Assembly: GCA_910588125.1 (NCBI GenBank)
Contig: CAJUPI010000021.1
Coordinates: 1 to 44,979 of the forward strand
Origin: an uncultured Lachnospiraceae bacterium
GTDB taxonomy: Bacteria; Bacillota; Clostridia; Lachnospirales; Lachnospiraceae
DNA length: 44,979 nt
Reading direction: 5' to 3'
The notes below the pieces were generated by a model. It saw nothing but the letters and a program-made list of their open reading frames with translations, had not been told where the DNA came from and ran no database searches. Made by a program: the position numbers and the translations under genes. This document shows positions 34,378 to 43,333 of this stretch, piece by piece. The first letter of the stretch is position 1, and each line of letters begins with the position of its first letter.

Positions 34378-35856
34378 CTAATGATAGATTTTCTTATTTT
34401 CATAAAACGGTTCTGAAGTCAGTTCCAATCCCAATTTGGCAAAAACTTTGATATCCACAGAAGACAGCATGACTGAGGTATGTACCTGGCAGCCGCGTAG
34501 TTTTGGCAACTGTTCTAAAGCAATACGGGCATTTTCATCGGTGGCGGCGCACATAGAGAGCGCGATCAGCACTTCATCGGTATGAAGACGCGGATTGTGG
34601 CTCCCCAGATAACGGGTTTTCAGCCCCTGGATCGGTTCGATAAAGGCGGGGGAGATCAAGTGGATTTCGTCAGCGATTCCGCCTAACTCTTTGACGGCAT
34701 TTAAGAGGGCCGCGGCAGAGGCGCCGAGGAGCCCGCTGGTTTTGCCCGTGACGATACGTCCGTCGGGAAGTTCCAAGGCTGCCGCCGGAGAACCGTTTTT
34801 CACAGAAAGTTCGTTGGCGGCCGGAACCACAGAGCGCATATTGGTATTAATTTTTGCCTGTTTCATTAACAGCTCGATCTTGTAAACCTCTTCTTTACTT
34901 CCCTCATCCTTTGTCAGGCGGTTCAGGGCCTGATAATAGCGGCGAAGGATTTCCTGGCGGGAGGCATCCCGGCAGACTTCATCGTCAATAATGCAATTGC
35001 CGGCCATATTTACCCCCATATCAGTAGGCGACTTATAAGGGCAATAGCCGAAGATACCCTCAAACATGGCGGACAGGACCGGATAGATCTCTACATCCCG
35101 GTTATAATTGACTGTAGTAATACCGTAGGCTTCCAGATGAAAGGGATCGATCATATTGACGTCATTCAAATCAGCGGTGGCGGCCTCGTAAGCCAGATTT
35201 ACCGGGTGCTTCAGCGGGATATTCCAGATGGGAAAAGTCTCGAATTTGGCGTAGCCGGCTTTGATGCCCCGTTTATTTTCGTGATAAAGCTGAGACAGGC
35301 AGGCAGCCATCTTGCCGCTGCCAGGACCGGGCGCGGTGATGATGACCAGTGGGCGCTCGGTCTTAATATAATCATTTTTTCCATAGCCGTCATCGCTGAC
35401 AATATGTGAGATATTATTGGGATAACCATCAATCGGATAATGGCGGTATACCCGAATGCCGAGTTTTTCCAGCTTGGCCTTAAAAAGTCTGGCGGCGGAT
35501 TGCCCGGCATAGCGAGTGATAACGACACTGCCCACATAGAGCCCTTTGTCGCGGTATTCCTGGATCAGACGCAGCACATCCATATCATAGGTGATGCCCA
35601 GATCATGACGGACCTTATTTTTTTCAATATCAGCGGCGTTGATGGCGATTACGATCTCGGCCTGATCTGCAAGCTGCAACAGCATCTTCAGTTTGCTATC
35701 CGGCTGGAAGCCCGGCAGAACCCGGGAAGCATGGTAATCATCAAAAAGCTTTCCGCCAAACTCCAGATAAAGCTTATTTCCAAATTGGCTGATGCGATTG
35801 CGGATGTGCTCTGACTGGGTAATTAAATATTTTTGATTATCAAATCCTGTTTTCAT
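34378..35856 (-). CDS. DUF1846 family protein
   Basis: ATG 35856 (MKTGFDNQKYLITQSEHIRN) is the family start; the frame extends 30 codons into the promoter region. The 492-residue cytosolic protein matches DUF1846 along its length: LYLEFGGKLFDDYHASRVLPG, GITYDMDVLRLI, a phosphate-binding-like loop TAPGPGSGKMAACLSQLYHE and PTDMGVNMAG. Solved structures of family members exist, but no accepted function does; a nucleotide-related role is suggested by the loop. It is monocistronic, convergent with ribF and divergent from the lipoprotein gene. Confidence 0.92.
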   Translation of the reverse strand: MKTGFDNQKYLITQSEHIRNRISQFGNKLYLEFGGKLFDDYHASRVLPGFQPDSKLKMLLQLADQAEIVIAINAADIEKNKVRHDLGITYDMDVLRLIQEYRDKGLYVGSVVITRYAGQSAARLFKAKLEKLGIRVYRHYPIDGYPNNISHIVSDDGYGKNDYIKTERPLVIITAPGPGSGKMAACLSQLYHENKRGIKAGYAKFETFPIWNIPLKHPVNLAYEAATADLNDVNMIDPFHLEAYGITTVNYNRDVEIYPVLSAMFEGIFGYCPYKSPTDMGVNMAGNCIIDDEVCRDASRQEILRRYYQALNRLTKDEGSKEEVYKIELLMKQAKINTNMRSVVPAANELSVKNGSPAAALELPDGRIVTGKTSGLLGASAAALLNAVKELGGIADEIHLISPAFIEPIQGLKTRYLGSHNPRLHTDEVLIALSMCAATDENARIALEQLPKLRGCQVHTSVMLSSVDIKVFAKLGLELTSEPFYENKKIYH

Positions 35857-35885
35857 AATAGTAGAGGCCCCTTTCCATGGGTATG

Positions 35886-35914
35886 ATTGTAACACAGACA
35901 GGGATTTTTTGCAC
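35886..35914 (-). promoter_or_regulatory. Probable promoter of the DUF1846 gene
   Basis: On the minus strand GTGCAA (35914-35909) and TACAAT (35891-35886) are 17 bases apart, about 30 bases before the start. Confidence 0.4.
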
Positions 35915-36002
35915 TTATAAAATATCTTTTTTGCCGGAAATGACAAAAAGAGACAAAAAACCTTGTTTTTTCTGCCAAAGTGGGAGGTGTATCGTTAAAA
36001 TT

Positions 36003-36031
36003 TTGCTATTTTTGGGAATATGTGGTATACT
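36003..36031 (+). promoter_or_regulatory. Promoter of the glycoside hydrolase-like lipoprotein gene
   Basis: TTGCTA (36003-36008), a 17-base spacer and TATACT (36026-36031). It leaves a leader of about 115 bases before the preferred start. Confidence 0.55.
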
Positions 36032-36154
36032 GTCCACATAAGCAGTTGGAAAATAACGCAAATGGAAGTGAAGTGGAAGAGAGCGAAAGAGACGCTAGGC
36101 ACGGCAGCATTCAAAAGGGCCGGCAGTTACCTGGCGGGCATGAGGACAAAAATC

Positions 36155-37591
36155 ATGAAGAGAAATATTATGCTGCTTTTCCTGTGTCTGTTGATTCTGG
36201 CCGGTACGCTGACCGGATGTGGGAAGCTGGATGAGATGAACCATTTAGCGACCACGCCGGCACCTGTGGTGGTAGGGCGCGGACAGATGGCAGAGAGAGA
36301 AAATCGTGAGAGCGGCAAAGAAGACGAGACAGAACCGGAATTGCAGACAGGCGGGATTATCATCGATAATGAGCCGGAGAGAAAACCAGTAAAGGTCAAA
36401 GGAATTTATATCTCTGCCTATGTGGCAGGAACCCCCAGTATGGTAGATGCCCTGCTGGAAGAAATCGATAAGACAGAGATTAATACTCTGGTGATTGATT
36501 TGAAGGATGATTTTGGAAGAGTAGCATGTGAGGTGGATTCGCCCTTGATTCGGGAATTGGGTTCGACAAGGGTTCATATTCAGAATATGGAAGGTCTGAT
36601 GCAGAAGTTGAAAGACCATGATATTTATGCTATTGCCCGTATTCCGGCATTCCGGGATGCCTGGCTGGGGTCGGTGCGTCCGGAATGGTGTGTTCAATAT
36701 GAGGATGGTTCTGTATTTACAGACAAGGATGGCAATGCGTGGGTAAATCCATATAAAGAAGAAGCCTGGGATTATCTGGTGGAGATCGGGATTCAGGCAA
36801 AAAAGCTGGGCTTTCAGGAGGTGCAGTTTGACTATGTGCGGTTCTGTACGGAAAGTTCTATGGAAGATGTTGTGTTTCAGGACGCAGATACCCGGGGACG
36901 TTCCCGGACCGATGTGATCTGTGAGTTTATGGAGTATGCTTACAGAAAGCTGAGGCAGCAGGGGCTGTTTGTGTCAGCGGATGTATTCGGAGCGATTATT
37001 AACAGTGATGTGAATGCCAATGCAGTGGGGCAGATCTACGGAGAGCTGGCAAAGCATGTGGACTATATCAGCCCGATGATTTATCCGTCTCATTATGGGG
37101 ATGGGTATTATGGGATTGATTATCCGGATATGCATCCATATGAGACGATCACGGCAGCATTGCAGGCTTCTCGAAAAGAGCTTTATTTTGCCAGAGAAGG
37201 GCAGGAACACATGGCAGTGGTACGGCCCTGGCTACAAGATTTTACAGCCTCCTGGCTGGTTCACTATATTCCCTATGGGGCAGAACAGGTGCGGGAGCAG
37301 ATTCAGGCAACGTATGATGCCGGTTATGACGAGTGGCTTTTATGGGATGCTTCGTGCCGGTATGACTGGGACGGACTACTTTCGCCGGAGGATGCAAAGA
37401 TGGAGGCGGACTGGATTGCCCAGTCCCGGGCAGCCTTGCCGGAGAGCACTTTTGGCGCCGATACGATGGGGGCGGCGCCAACGGAGACAGCGCAGCCGTC
37501 AGCAGGCGCTCAATATATGGGATTGGAAGAAGGACCTCCGGTTCCTACCGGGTCGGCAGGGCCTACGGTGAAGGCCTATATGGGGGAGTAA
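36155..37591 (+). CDS. Putative glycoside hydrolase lipoprotein (DUF4015 type)
   Basis: ATG 36155 (MKRNIMLLFLCLLILAGTLTGC) gives a clean lipoprotein signal with lipobox LTGC (Cys22) and GAGGA upstream; longer frames to 36020 would include the promoter. After a polar linker of about 60 residues comes a (beta/alpha)8-like domain with KGIYISAYVAGTP, NTLVIDLKDDFGRVAC, FQEVQFDYVRF and SADVFGAI. This matches the putative glycosyl hydrolase family PF13200. The Asp-rich strand ends are candidate catalytic sites. The tail is rich in Ala, Pro, Thr and Gly. Expected outside the membrane, acting on cell-wall or exopolysaccharide; substrate unknown. Confidence 0.87.
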   Translation: MKRNIMLLFLCLLILAGTLTGCGKLDEMNHLATTPAPVVVGRGQMAERENRESGKEDETEPELQTGGIIIDNEPERKPVKVKGIYISAYVAGTPSMVDALLEEIDKTEINTLVIDLKDDFGRVACEVDSPLIRELGSTRVHIQNMEGLMQKLKDHDIYAIARIPAFRDAWLGSVRPEWCVQYEDGSVFTDKDGNAWVNPYKEEAWDYLVEIGIQAKKLGFQEVQFDYVRFCTESSMEDVVFQDADTRGRSRTDVICEFMEYAYRKLRQQGLFVSADVFGAIINSDVNANAVGQIYGELAKHVDYISPMIYPSHYGDGYYGIDYPDMHPYETITAALQASRKELYFAREGQEHMAVVRPWLQDFTASWLVHYIPYGAEQVREQIQATYDAGYDEWLLWDASCRYDWDGLLSPEDAKMEADWIAQSRAALPESTFGADTMGAAPTETAQPSAGAQYMGLEEGPPVPTGSAGPTVKAYMGE

Positions 37592-37600
37592 AATTTTAAA

Positions 37601-37677
37601 ATTTTGCGAAAAACAAAAACGAAAATGCCCAAACTCGCTTCGCTTAGACAATGGGCATTTTCGTTTTAATGCAAAAT
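37601..37677. terminator. Strong hairpin after the lipoprotein gene
   Basis: AAAACGAAAATGCCCA (37616-37631) and TGGGCATTTTCGTTTT (37652-37667) are perfect 16-bp arms, flanked by further 7-bp arms ATTTTGC and GCAAAAT. The 20-base loop AACTCGCTTCGCTTAGACAA recurs in repeat copy 1. It works as a terminator for the upstream gene. Confidence 0.8.
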
Positions 37678-37776
37678 ATCTTTTGATAATATCCCCTTGT
37701 CCATGGAGGGTATGACTAGAGAGGACGAATATTGGAAGATTTGGCTGCTTGAAAGGGAGAGAGGAGTGAAAATCAG

Positions 37777-38412
37777 ATGGACAGCAGGATGTATCCGGGA
37801 GAGATTTACCGTTATTTTAAAGGGGGATTGTATCAGATTGTGACTGTGGCGGAGCACTCGGAGACAGGGGAGAGGATGGTGATTTACCAGGCCCTGTATG
37901 AGGACTTTCGGGTGTATGGCATGCCTTTTGACATGTTTGTGGGTAAGGTTGAAGGAGAGAAAGCATCGGAGGCAGGACAGAGATATCGGTTTGAGCGGGT
38001 GGCGGAGCTGCGGGAGAAGGCGGGAGAAGGAGAAAAAAAGGGCTCCGGGAGAACGGGAGAAGGAACGGAAAGAAAGTTTGAGAGAAAGCAGGGAGAAGGA
38101 ACGGGAAGGGAGCCTGAGAAAACGCCGGGGGAAGAACCGGGGAAGGACGGAGAGGAAGAACCGACAACCGTATCGGAAGATGACGGCGCCGGGGTGAGCC
38201 GGGAGTTTTTGGCATTTTTAGATGCGGAGAGCCTTAAAGAGCGTATTGGATGTCTGCGGGCGATGAAAGAGAGCGTCACGCAGGGAGACTTGGACAGGAT
38301 TTATGTGGTGCTGGATATGAAGGCGGGAGAAGGAGATGTGAAGGAGCAGCTGGATGATGTGATCCGCCGTTTGGTTATGCAGCAGCGCTATGAGGGAGGG
38401 AGGCTGCGGTGA
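37777..38412 (+). CDS. DUF1653 domain protein with charged linker
   Basis: A 211-residue protein. Residues 1-75 are a DUF1653 domain (YPGEIYRYFKGGLYQIVTVA, VIYQALYEDFRVYGMP). Residues about 80-140 are a low-complexity Glu/Lys/Gly/Arg linker with repeated REKEREG-like text, and 141-211 a helical domain (FLAFLDAESLKERIGCLRAM). GAGAGGAG precedes the ATG. Family knowledge: DUF1653 is a small beta domain of unknown function. Its stop overlaps the uvrC region (GTGA). Confidence 0.85.
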   Translation: MDSRMYPGEIYRYFKGGLYQIVTVAEHSETGERMVIYQALYEDFRVYGMPFDMFVGKVEGEKASEAGQRYRFERVAELREKAGEGEKKGSGRTGEGTERKFERKQGEGTGREPEKTPGEEPGKDGEEEPTTVSEDDGAGVSREFLAFLDAESLKERIGCLRAMKESVTQGDLDRIYVVLDMKAGEGDVKEQLDDVIRRLVMQQRYEGGRLR

Positions 38413-38426
38413 CGGAGGGAAGTGTT

Positions 38427-40322
38427 GTGTTTCATATTGAGGAGGAGCTAAAAAAACTTCCGGCTCAGCCCGGAGTCTATATTATGCATGATAAGCGGGA
38501 TGAAATCATATATGTAGGAAAGGCCATCAGCTTAAAAAACCGGGTACGCCAATATTTTCAGAGCAGTCGCAATAAGACAGCAAAGATTGAACAGATGGTT
38601 TCCCGCATCGCCAGGTTTGAATATATTGTCACGGATTCGGAGTTAGAGGCGCTGGTACTGGAATGTAACCTGATCAAGGAGCACCGGCCGAGATATAATA
38701 CTATGCTGAAAGATGATAAGGCATATCCTTATATCAAGGTGACGGTGACAGAAGATTTTCCCCGGGTTATGTTTGCCAGGACGATGAAGAAAGATAAGAA
38801 TAAATATTTCGGTCCGTATACCAGTGCAGGAGCAGTGAAAGACACGATTGATTTGATCCATAAGATTTATAAGATCCGCACCTGCAATAAGGTGTTGCCC
38901 AGAGATGTGGGAAAGGACCGGCCCTGCCTTAATTATCATATCAGACAGTGCGACGCTCCCTGCCAGGGAGGAATCAGCCGGGAGGCTTATGGAGAAAATA
39001 TTTCCCAGGCGCTGGAATTTTTAAACGGGCATTATGAGAAGGTGTTTTCGCTGCTGGAGGAGAAAATGCTGCAGGCATCCTCGGAGATGGATTTTGAAAA
39101 GGCCATCGAATACCGGGAGCTTTTGGCCAGTGTAAAAAAGGTGGCGCAGAAGCAGAAGATCACCAGCAACAGCATGCAGGATCGAGATATCATTGCGCTG
39201 GCCCGGGATGAGGAGGATGCAGTAGTACAGGTATTTTTTGTGCGGGAAGGAAAGCTGATCGGAAGAGAACATTTCCATATGGCAATTGCCACGGCCGAGA
39301 ATCCGGCACAGATTTTATCTGGATTTGTAAAGCAGTTTTATGCGGGGACGCCATTTTTGCCAAAGGAGCTGTGGGTGCAGGCAGAGCCGGAGGATAAAGA
39401 AGTGATTTGCCGGTGGCTCAGCGCCCGCAAGGGACAGAAGGTTCATATTATTGTCCCCAAGAAGGGGGAAAAGGAGCGCCTGGTAGAGCTGGCCCAGAAG
39501 AATGCGGCGCTGGTACTTTCTCAAGATAAAGAAAAAATCAAGCGCGAGGAACTGCGGACGATTGGCGCGATGAACCAGGTGGCCGGCTGGCTGGGAATCG
39601 GGCGGATACGCCGGGTGGAGGCGTTTGATATTTCTAATATATCCGGTTATGAGTCGGTGGGATCTATGGTGGTATATGAAGATGGAAAACCCAAACGCAA
39701 CGATTATCGGAAATTCAGGATTCGGACCGTGACAGGCCCGAACGATTATGCTTCCATGCGGGAGGTGTTGCAGAGACGCTTTTCTCATGGCCTGGAAGAG
39801 AAAAGCCATCTGGAGGAGAAGGGAGTGGGAGAGGAGCTGGGAAGTTTCACCCGTTTTCCGGATCTGCTGATGATGGATGGCGGAAGAGGCCAGGTGAATA
39901 TTGCACTGGAAGTGCTTAAGGAGCTGGAGCTGGAGATCCCGGTATGCGGGATGGTGAAGGATGATAATCACCGGACCAGGGGGATCTATTTTCAAAATAT
40001 GGAGATCCCGATTGATCGCCATTCGGAGGGCTTTCAGTTAATTACCCGTATTCAGGATGAGGCCCACCGGTTTGCGATAGAATATCACCGGAGCCTGCGG
40101 GGAAAGGACCAGGTACATTCCCTGCTGGATGATATTCCGGGAATCGGAAAGACCAGAAGGAAGGCGCTGATGCGTCACTTTAAATCGCTGGAGGCAATTC
40201 GGGAGGCTGAGCTGGAAGAACTGGCACAGGTGCCGGGGATGAACCAGGGAGCGGCAAAGAGCGTGTATCAGTTTTTCCGAAAAGAGAACGGGACGGAAGG
40301 CCATAGAGAAGGAATGAAATAA
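38427..40322 (+). CDS. uvrC: Excinuclease ABC subunit C
   Basis: GTG 38427 (FHIEEELKKLPAQPGVYIMH) has GGAGGGA six bases upstream; another GTG at 38409 is in frame but overlaps the previous stop. The 631-residue subunit makes both incisions in nucleotide excision repair. It has the N-terminal GIY-YIG nuclease (YIMHDKRDEIIYVGKA), a Cys cluster (CNKVLPRDVGKDRPCLNYHI), a UVR motif (EMDFEKAIEYRELLASVKKV), the RNase H-like domain (MMDGGRGQVNIALEVL) and C-terminal helix-hairpin-helix repeats. Normal length. Confidence 0.97.
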   Translation: MFHIEEELKKLPAQPGVYIMHDKRDEIIYVGKAISLKNRVRQYFQSSRNKTAKIEQMVSRIARFEYIVTDSELEALVLECNLIKEHRPRYNTMLKDDKAYPYIKVTVTEDFPRVMFARTMKKDKNKYFGPYTSAGAVKDTIDLIHKIYKIRTCNKVLPRDVGKDRPCLNYHIRQCDAPCQGGISREAYGENISQALEFLNGHYEKVFSLLEEKMLQASSEMDFEKAIEYRELLASVKKVAQKQKITSNSMQDRDIIALARDEEDAVVQVFFVREGKLIGREHFHMAIATAENPAQILSGFVKQFYAGTPFLPKELWVQAEPEDKEVICRWLSARKGQKVHIIVPKKGEKERLVELAQKNAALVLSQDKEKIKREELRTIGAMNQVAGWLGIGRIRRVEAFDISNISGYESVGSMVVYEDGKPKRNDYRKFRIRTVTGPNDYASMREVLQRRFSHGLEEKSHLEEKGVGEELGSFTRFPDLLMMDGGRGQVNIALEVLKELELEIPVCGMVKDDNHRTRGIYFQNMEIPIDRHSEGFQLITRIQDEAHRFAIEYHRSLRGKDQVHSLLDDIPGIGKTRRKALMRHFKSLEAIREAELEELAQVPGMNQGAAKSVYQFFRKENGTEGHREGMK

Positions 40323-40489
40323 CATAATGACAATCTGTGGCAGATGTGTTAGTATAGTGTTAAAATCATTAGAATCAGATACGTCTGGCCCGGATGTCTG
40401 AGCTGGGGCGAGACGTGGAGTGACAAAGAGGGGTGCTGGCAGAAGATACGGCAGCAGCTTTCAGGCTACAGGAAGGAGTCAGAGAATTC

Positions 40490-41419
40490 ATGTATGGTGT
40501 GACGATTACAGAGTTGATTCAGAAGATGAATCTGAAGAATATTATTCCTGAGATTGATACGGATAAAGTGGTGTTGTCTCACCCGGATGTAAACCGTCCG
40601 GCATTACAGCTGGCTGGTTTTTTTGATCATTTTGATAAGGAGCGGGTGCAGATTATCGGATTTGTGGAGCAGGAGTATATTAAGACTTTATCCCGTGAGC
40701 GTAAGGTGGAAAATTATGAGAAGCTTTTGGCCAGCGAGATTCCCTGTCTGGTATACAGCCGCAGCATGGTTCCGGACGAGGATATGCAGGATCTGTGCCG
40801 CCGGTATCAGGTGCCCTGCCTGGTTTCGGATAAGACAACCTCAGCTTTGATGGCTGAGGCGACCCGGTGGCTGAACGTGAAACTGGCACCCTGTATCAGT
40901 ATCCATGGAGTGTTGGTGGATGTATTTGGCGAGGGCGTGTTGATCATGGGTGAGAGCGGGATCGGAAAAAGTGAAGCGGCTCTGGAGCTGATCAAAAGAG
41001 GGCATCGCCTGGTGACGGATGATGTGGTGGAAATCCGCCGGGTCAGCGAGGATACGCTGATCGGCAGCGCGCCGGATATCACCAAGCATTTTATTGAGCT
41101 GCGCGGTATCGGGATTATTGACGTGAAGGCGTTATATGGAGTGGAGAGCGTGAAAGAAACGCAGTCAATTGATATGGTGATCAAGCTGGAGGACTGGAGC
41201 CGGGATAAAGAGTATGATCGCCTGGGAATGGAGGATCAATATACAGAATTTTTGGGAAATAAGGTGGTATGCCACAATATCCCTATTCGTCCCGGCAGGA
41301 ATCTGGCGATTATCGTAGAATCGGCGGCGGTAAACTACCGTCAGAAAAAGATGGGATATAATGCGGCCAGAGAGCTTTACAACCGCGTGCAGGCCAATCT
41401 GGGAAAAGCATTATCCTGA
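40490..41419 (+). CDS. hprK: HPr kinase/phosphorylase
   Basis: ATG 40490 (MYGVTITELIQKMNLKN) follows GAAGGAG; the frame extends upstream without support. The 309-residue hexameric enzyme phosphorylates Ser46 of HPr and Crh in response to fructose-1,6-bisphosphate and removes it with phosphate. The conserved SIHGVLVDVFG segment, Walker A GESGIGKS (154-161) and the signature HFIELRGIGIIDVKALYG are present. It is the first gene of the block that ends with a Crh-like HPr, its likely substrate. A 166-bp gap with a possible promoter separates it from uvrC. Confidence 0.97.
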   Translation: MYGVTITELIQKMNLKNIIPEIDTDKVVLSHPDVNRPALQLAGFFDHFDKERVQIIGFVEQEYIKTLSRERKVENYEKLLASEIPCLVYSRSMVPDEDMQDLCRRYQVPCLVSDKTTSALMAEATRWLNVKLAPCISIHGVLVDVFGEGVLIMGESGIGKSEAALELIKRGHRLVTDDVVEIRRVSEDTLIGSAPDITKHFIELRGIGIIDVKALYGVESVKETQSIDMVIKLEDWSRDKEYDRLGMEDQYTEFLGNKVVCHNIPIRPGRNLAIIVESAAVNYRQKKMGYNAARELYNRVQANLGKALS

Positions 41420-41485
41420 CAGATATCAGATTTTTCGGGGGAATATAAAGGGATAGGGATACCTATCAGAAATTGTGAGGGATGA

Positions 41486-42397
41486 ATGAGTAATTTTGGG
41501 CAGATGCTGCGTCAGATATTGACATCAGGACGTCTTTTGACAGACGAGCCGATGTGCCGTCATACGACATTCCGGGTGGGTGGCCCGGCGGATTATTACG
41601 TGGAAGTGGAGAAGGAATCCGAGCTGGCAGAAGTGTTAGCTCTTTGCCGGCGGCAATCGATGGCTTACTATGTTGTGGGCAATGGCAGTAACCTGCTGGT
41701 GGGAGATCGAGGCTACCGGGGGGTGATTGTAGCCCTGGGAAAGAGTTTTTCTGAAGTAGAGATAACAGAAGGCAGCAAAATCAGGGCCGGAGCCGGGGCA
41801 TTGCTGTCAGTGGTGGCAAAGGCTGCCCTGCGGGAAGCATTGACGGGCATGGAATTTGCTTCTGGTATACCGGGAACCGTAGGCGGGGCAGTGGTGATGA
41901 ATGCAGGAGCTTATGGCTCCGAGCTGGCTGATGTATTGGGGTTGGTGAGAGTTTTTGATCCGGTAAAGGGAGTACAAATAATTCCGGCTGCCGAGCTGGA
42001 ACTGGGTTATCGCACCAGCAATATTCCGGCAAGAGGACAGGTGGTATTAGGTGCGGAATTCTGGCTGAAGCCAGGGAAGGCAACAGAGATTAGCAACCGG
42101 ATGGAAGAACTGGCAGCAAAGAGGAAAGAGAAACAGCCATTGGAATACCCAAGTGCCGGCAGTACGTTTAAAAGACCTGAGGGGCATTTTGCCGGCAAGC
42201 TGATCGAGGAAGCGGGTTTGGCCGGTTTTTCGGTAGGAGAGGCGCAGGTGTCAAAGAAGCATTGTGGGTTTATCATTAACCGGGGATCGGCGACAGCATC
42301 GGATGTGCGGCTGCTTTGCAGGGAAGTGCAGCAGAGGGTACAGCTACAGTCCGGGGTGGAGCTGGAACTGGAGGTAAAGCTGCTGGGGGATTTTTAA
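41486..42397 (+). CDS. murB: UDP-N-acetylenolpyruvoylglucosamine reductase MurB
   Basis: A 303-residue FAD enzyme reducing enolpyruvyl-UDP-GlcNAc to UDP-MurNAc in peptidoglycan synthesis. FAD-binding YYVVGNGSNLLVGD and SGIPGTVGGAVVMNAGAYG are clear; the proton-donor Ser lies in PSAGSTFKRP and the C-terminal Glu in VELELEVKLLG. It is the type II short form typical of Gram-positives. GAGG precedes the ATG at 5-6 bases. It lies between hprK and rapZ, a common clostridial order. Confidence 0.97.
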   Translation: MSNFGQMLRQILTSGRLLTDEPMCRHTTFRVGGPADYYVEVEKESELAEVLALCRRQSMAYYVVGNGSNLLVGDRGYRGVIVALGKSFSEVEITEGSKIRAGAGALLSVVAKAALREALTGMEFASGIPGTVGGAVVMNAGAYGSELADVLGLVRVFDPVKGVQIIPAAELELGYRTSNIPARGQVVLGAEFWLKPGKATEISNRMEELAAKRKEKQPLEYPSAGSTFKRPEGHFAGKLIEEAGLAGFSVGEAQVSKKHCGFIINRGSATASDVRLLCREVQQRVQLQSGVELELEVKLLGDF

Positions 42398-42447
42398 CTG
42401 CCCAAATTGCAAATGATGTGATGGAAGAGTACTGAGGAGAGGAATAC

Positions 42448-43329
42448 ATGAAGCTGGTGATCGTGACAGGGATGTCAGGAGCAGGTAAGACAATAGCTCT
42501 TAAGATATTAGAGGATCAAGGATTTTATTGTGTGGATAATCTGCCGATTTCGCTGCTTGAGCCATTTGCTAAACTGGCTGTACAGCAGCCTTCGGGTTAT
42601 GAGCGCATTGCGTTGGGAATCGATATCCGCAGTGGTCAGGAGTTGCCGTTGCTTTTAAATGTCCTGGAGGATTGGAAGCAGCATGAAATGCCCTGTCAGA
42701 TCTTATTTTTGGATGCCAGTGACGAGACTTTGGTTAAGCGGTATAAAGAAACCAGGCGTTCACACCCATTGGCTGGTAGGGGGCGAGTGGACAGCGGGAT
42801 CCGCCAGGAACGGGAGCGGCTGGAGTTTTTAAAGAAAAAGGCCGACATTATTCTGGATACCAGTCAAATGCTGACCCGGGAATTGCGTCAGGAGCTGGAG
42901 CGGATTATTGCCGAAGAACAGAGCTATGGAAATCTGTTTATCACAGTATTGTCGTTTGGATTTAAATATGGAATTCCGGCGGATGCGGATTTGGTGTTCG
43001 ATGTGCGTTTTTTGCCCAATCCCTATTATGTGGAAGAACTGCGCCAGCATACCGGAAAAGAGGCGGCGGTCCAGGCATATGTCCGGCAGGGGGGGATGGC
43101 GGATGAATTCCTGATAAAGCTCTGCGATATGCTGGAATTTTTGATTCCGAATTATGTACTGGAGGGAAAGAATCAGTTGGTGATAGGGATTGGCTGCACT
43201 GGTGGCAAGCATCGTTCTGTGACGATTGCCAATCAGCTCTATCAGCATTTGAGCCGGCATGAGGAATTCGGAATTAAAATCGAGCACCGGGATATTGACA
43301 AGGATCGGATTCGGAAGGAGCAGGGGTGA
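42448..43329 (+). CDS. rapZ: RNase adapter protein RapZ (YvcJ family)
   Basis: A 293-residue P-loop protein with Walker A GMSGAGKT (8-15), GIDIRSGQELP, FLDASDETLVKRYKETRR-HPL and the C-terminal IGIGCTGGKHRSVTIANQLY domain. Family knowledge: E. coli RapZ guides RNase E to a small RNA and senses glucosamine-6-phosphate; in B. subtilis YvcJ hydrolyses nucleotides. GAGGAGAGG precedes the ATG. In many Firmicutes yvcK follows; here whiA follows directly. Confidence 0.96.
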   Translation: MKLVIVTGMSGAGKTIALKILEDQGFYCVDNLPISLLEPFAKLAVQQPSGYERIALGIDIRSGQELPLLLNVLEDWKQHEMPCQILFLDASDETLVKRYKETRRSHPLAGRGRVDSGIRQERERLEFLKKKADIILDTSQMLTRELRQELERIIAEEQSYGNLFITVLSFGFKYGIPADADLVFDVRFLPNPYYVEELRQHTGKEAAVQAYVRQGGMADEFLIKLCDMLEFLIPNYVLEGKNQLVIGIGCTGGKHRSVTIANQLYQHLSRHEEFGIKIEHRDIDKDRIRKEQG

Positions 43330-43333
43330 GGCA

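Noticed and set aside
40329..40432. Promoter for hprK
   Set aside because: TATAGT is present near 40353 but the best -35 candidate is 20 bases away, so it is not firm enough to list.
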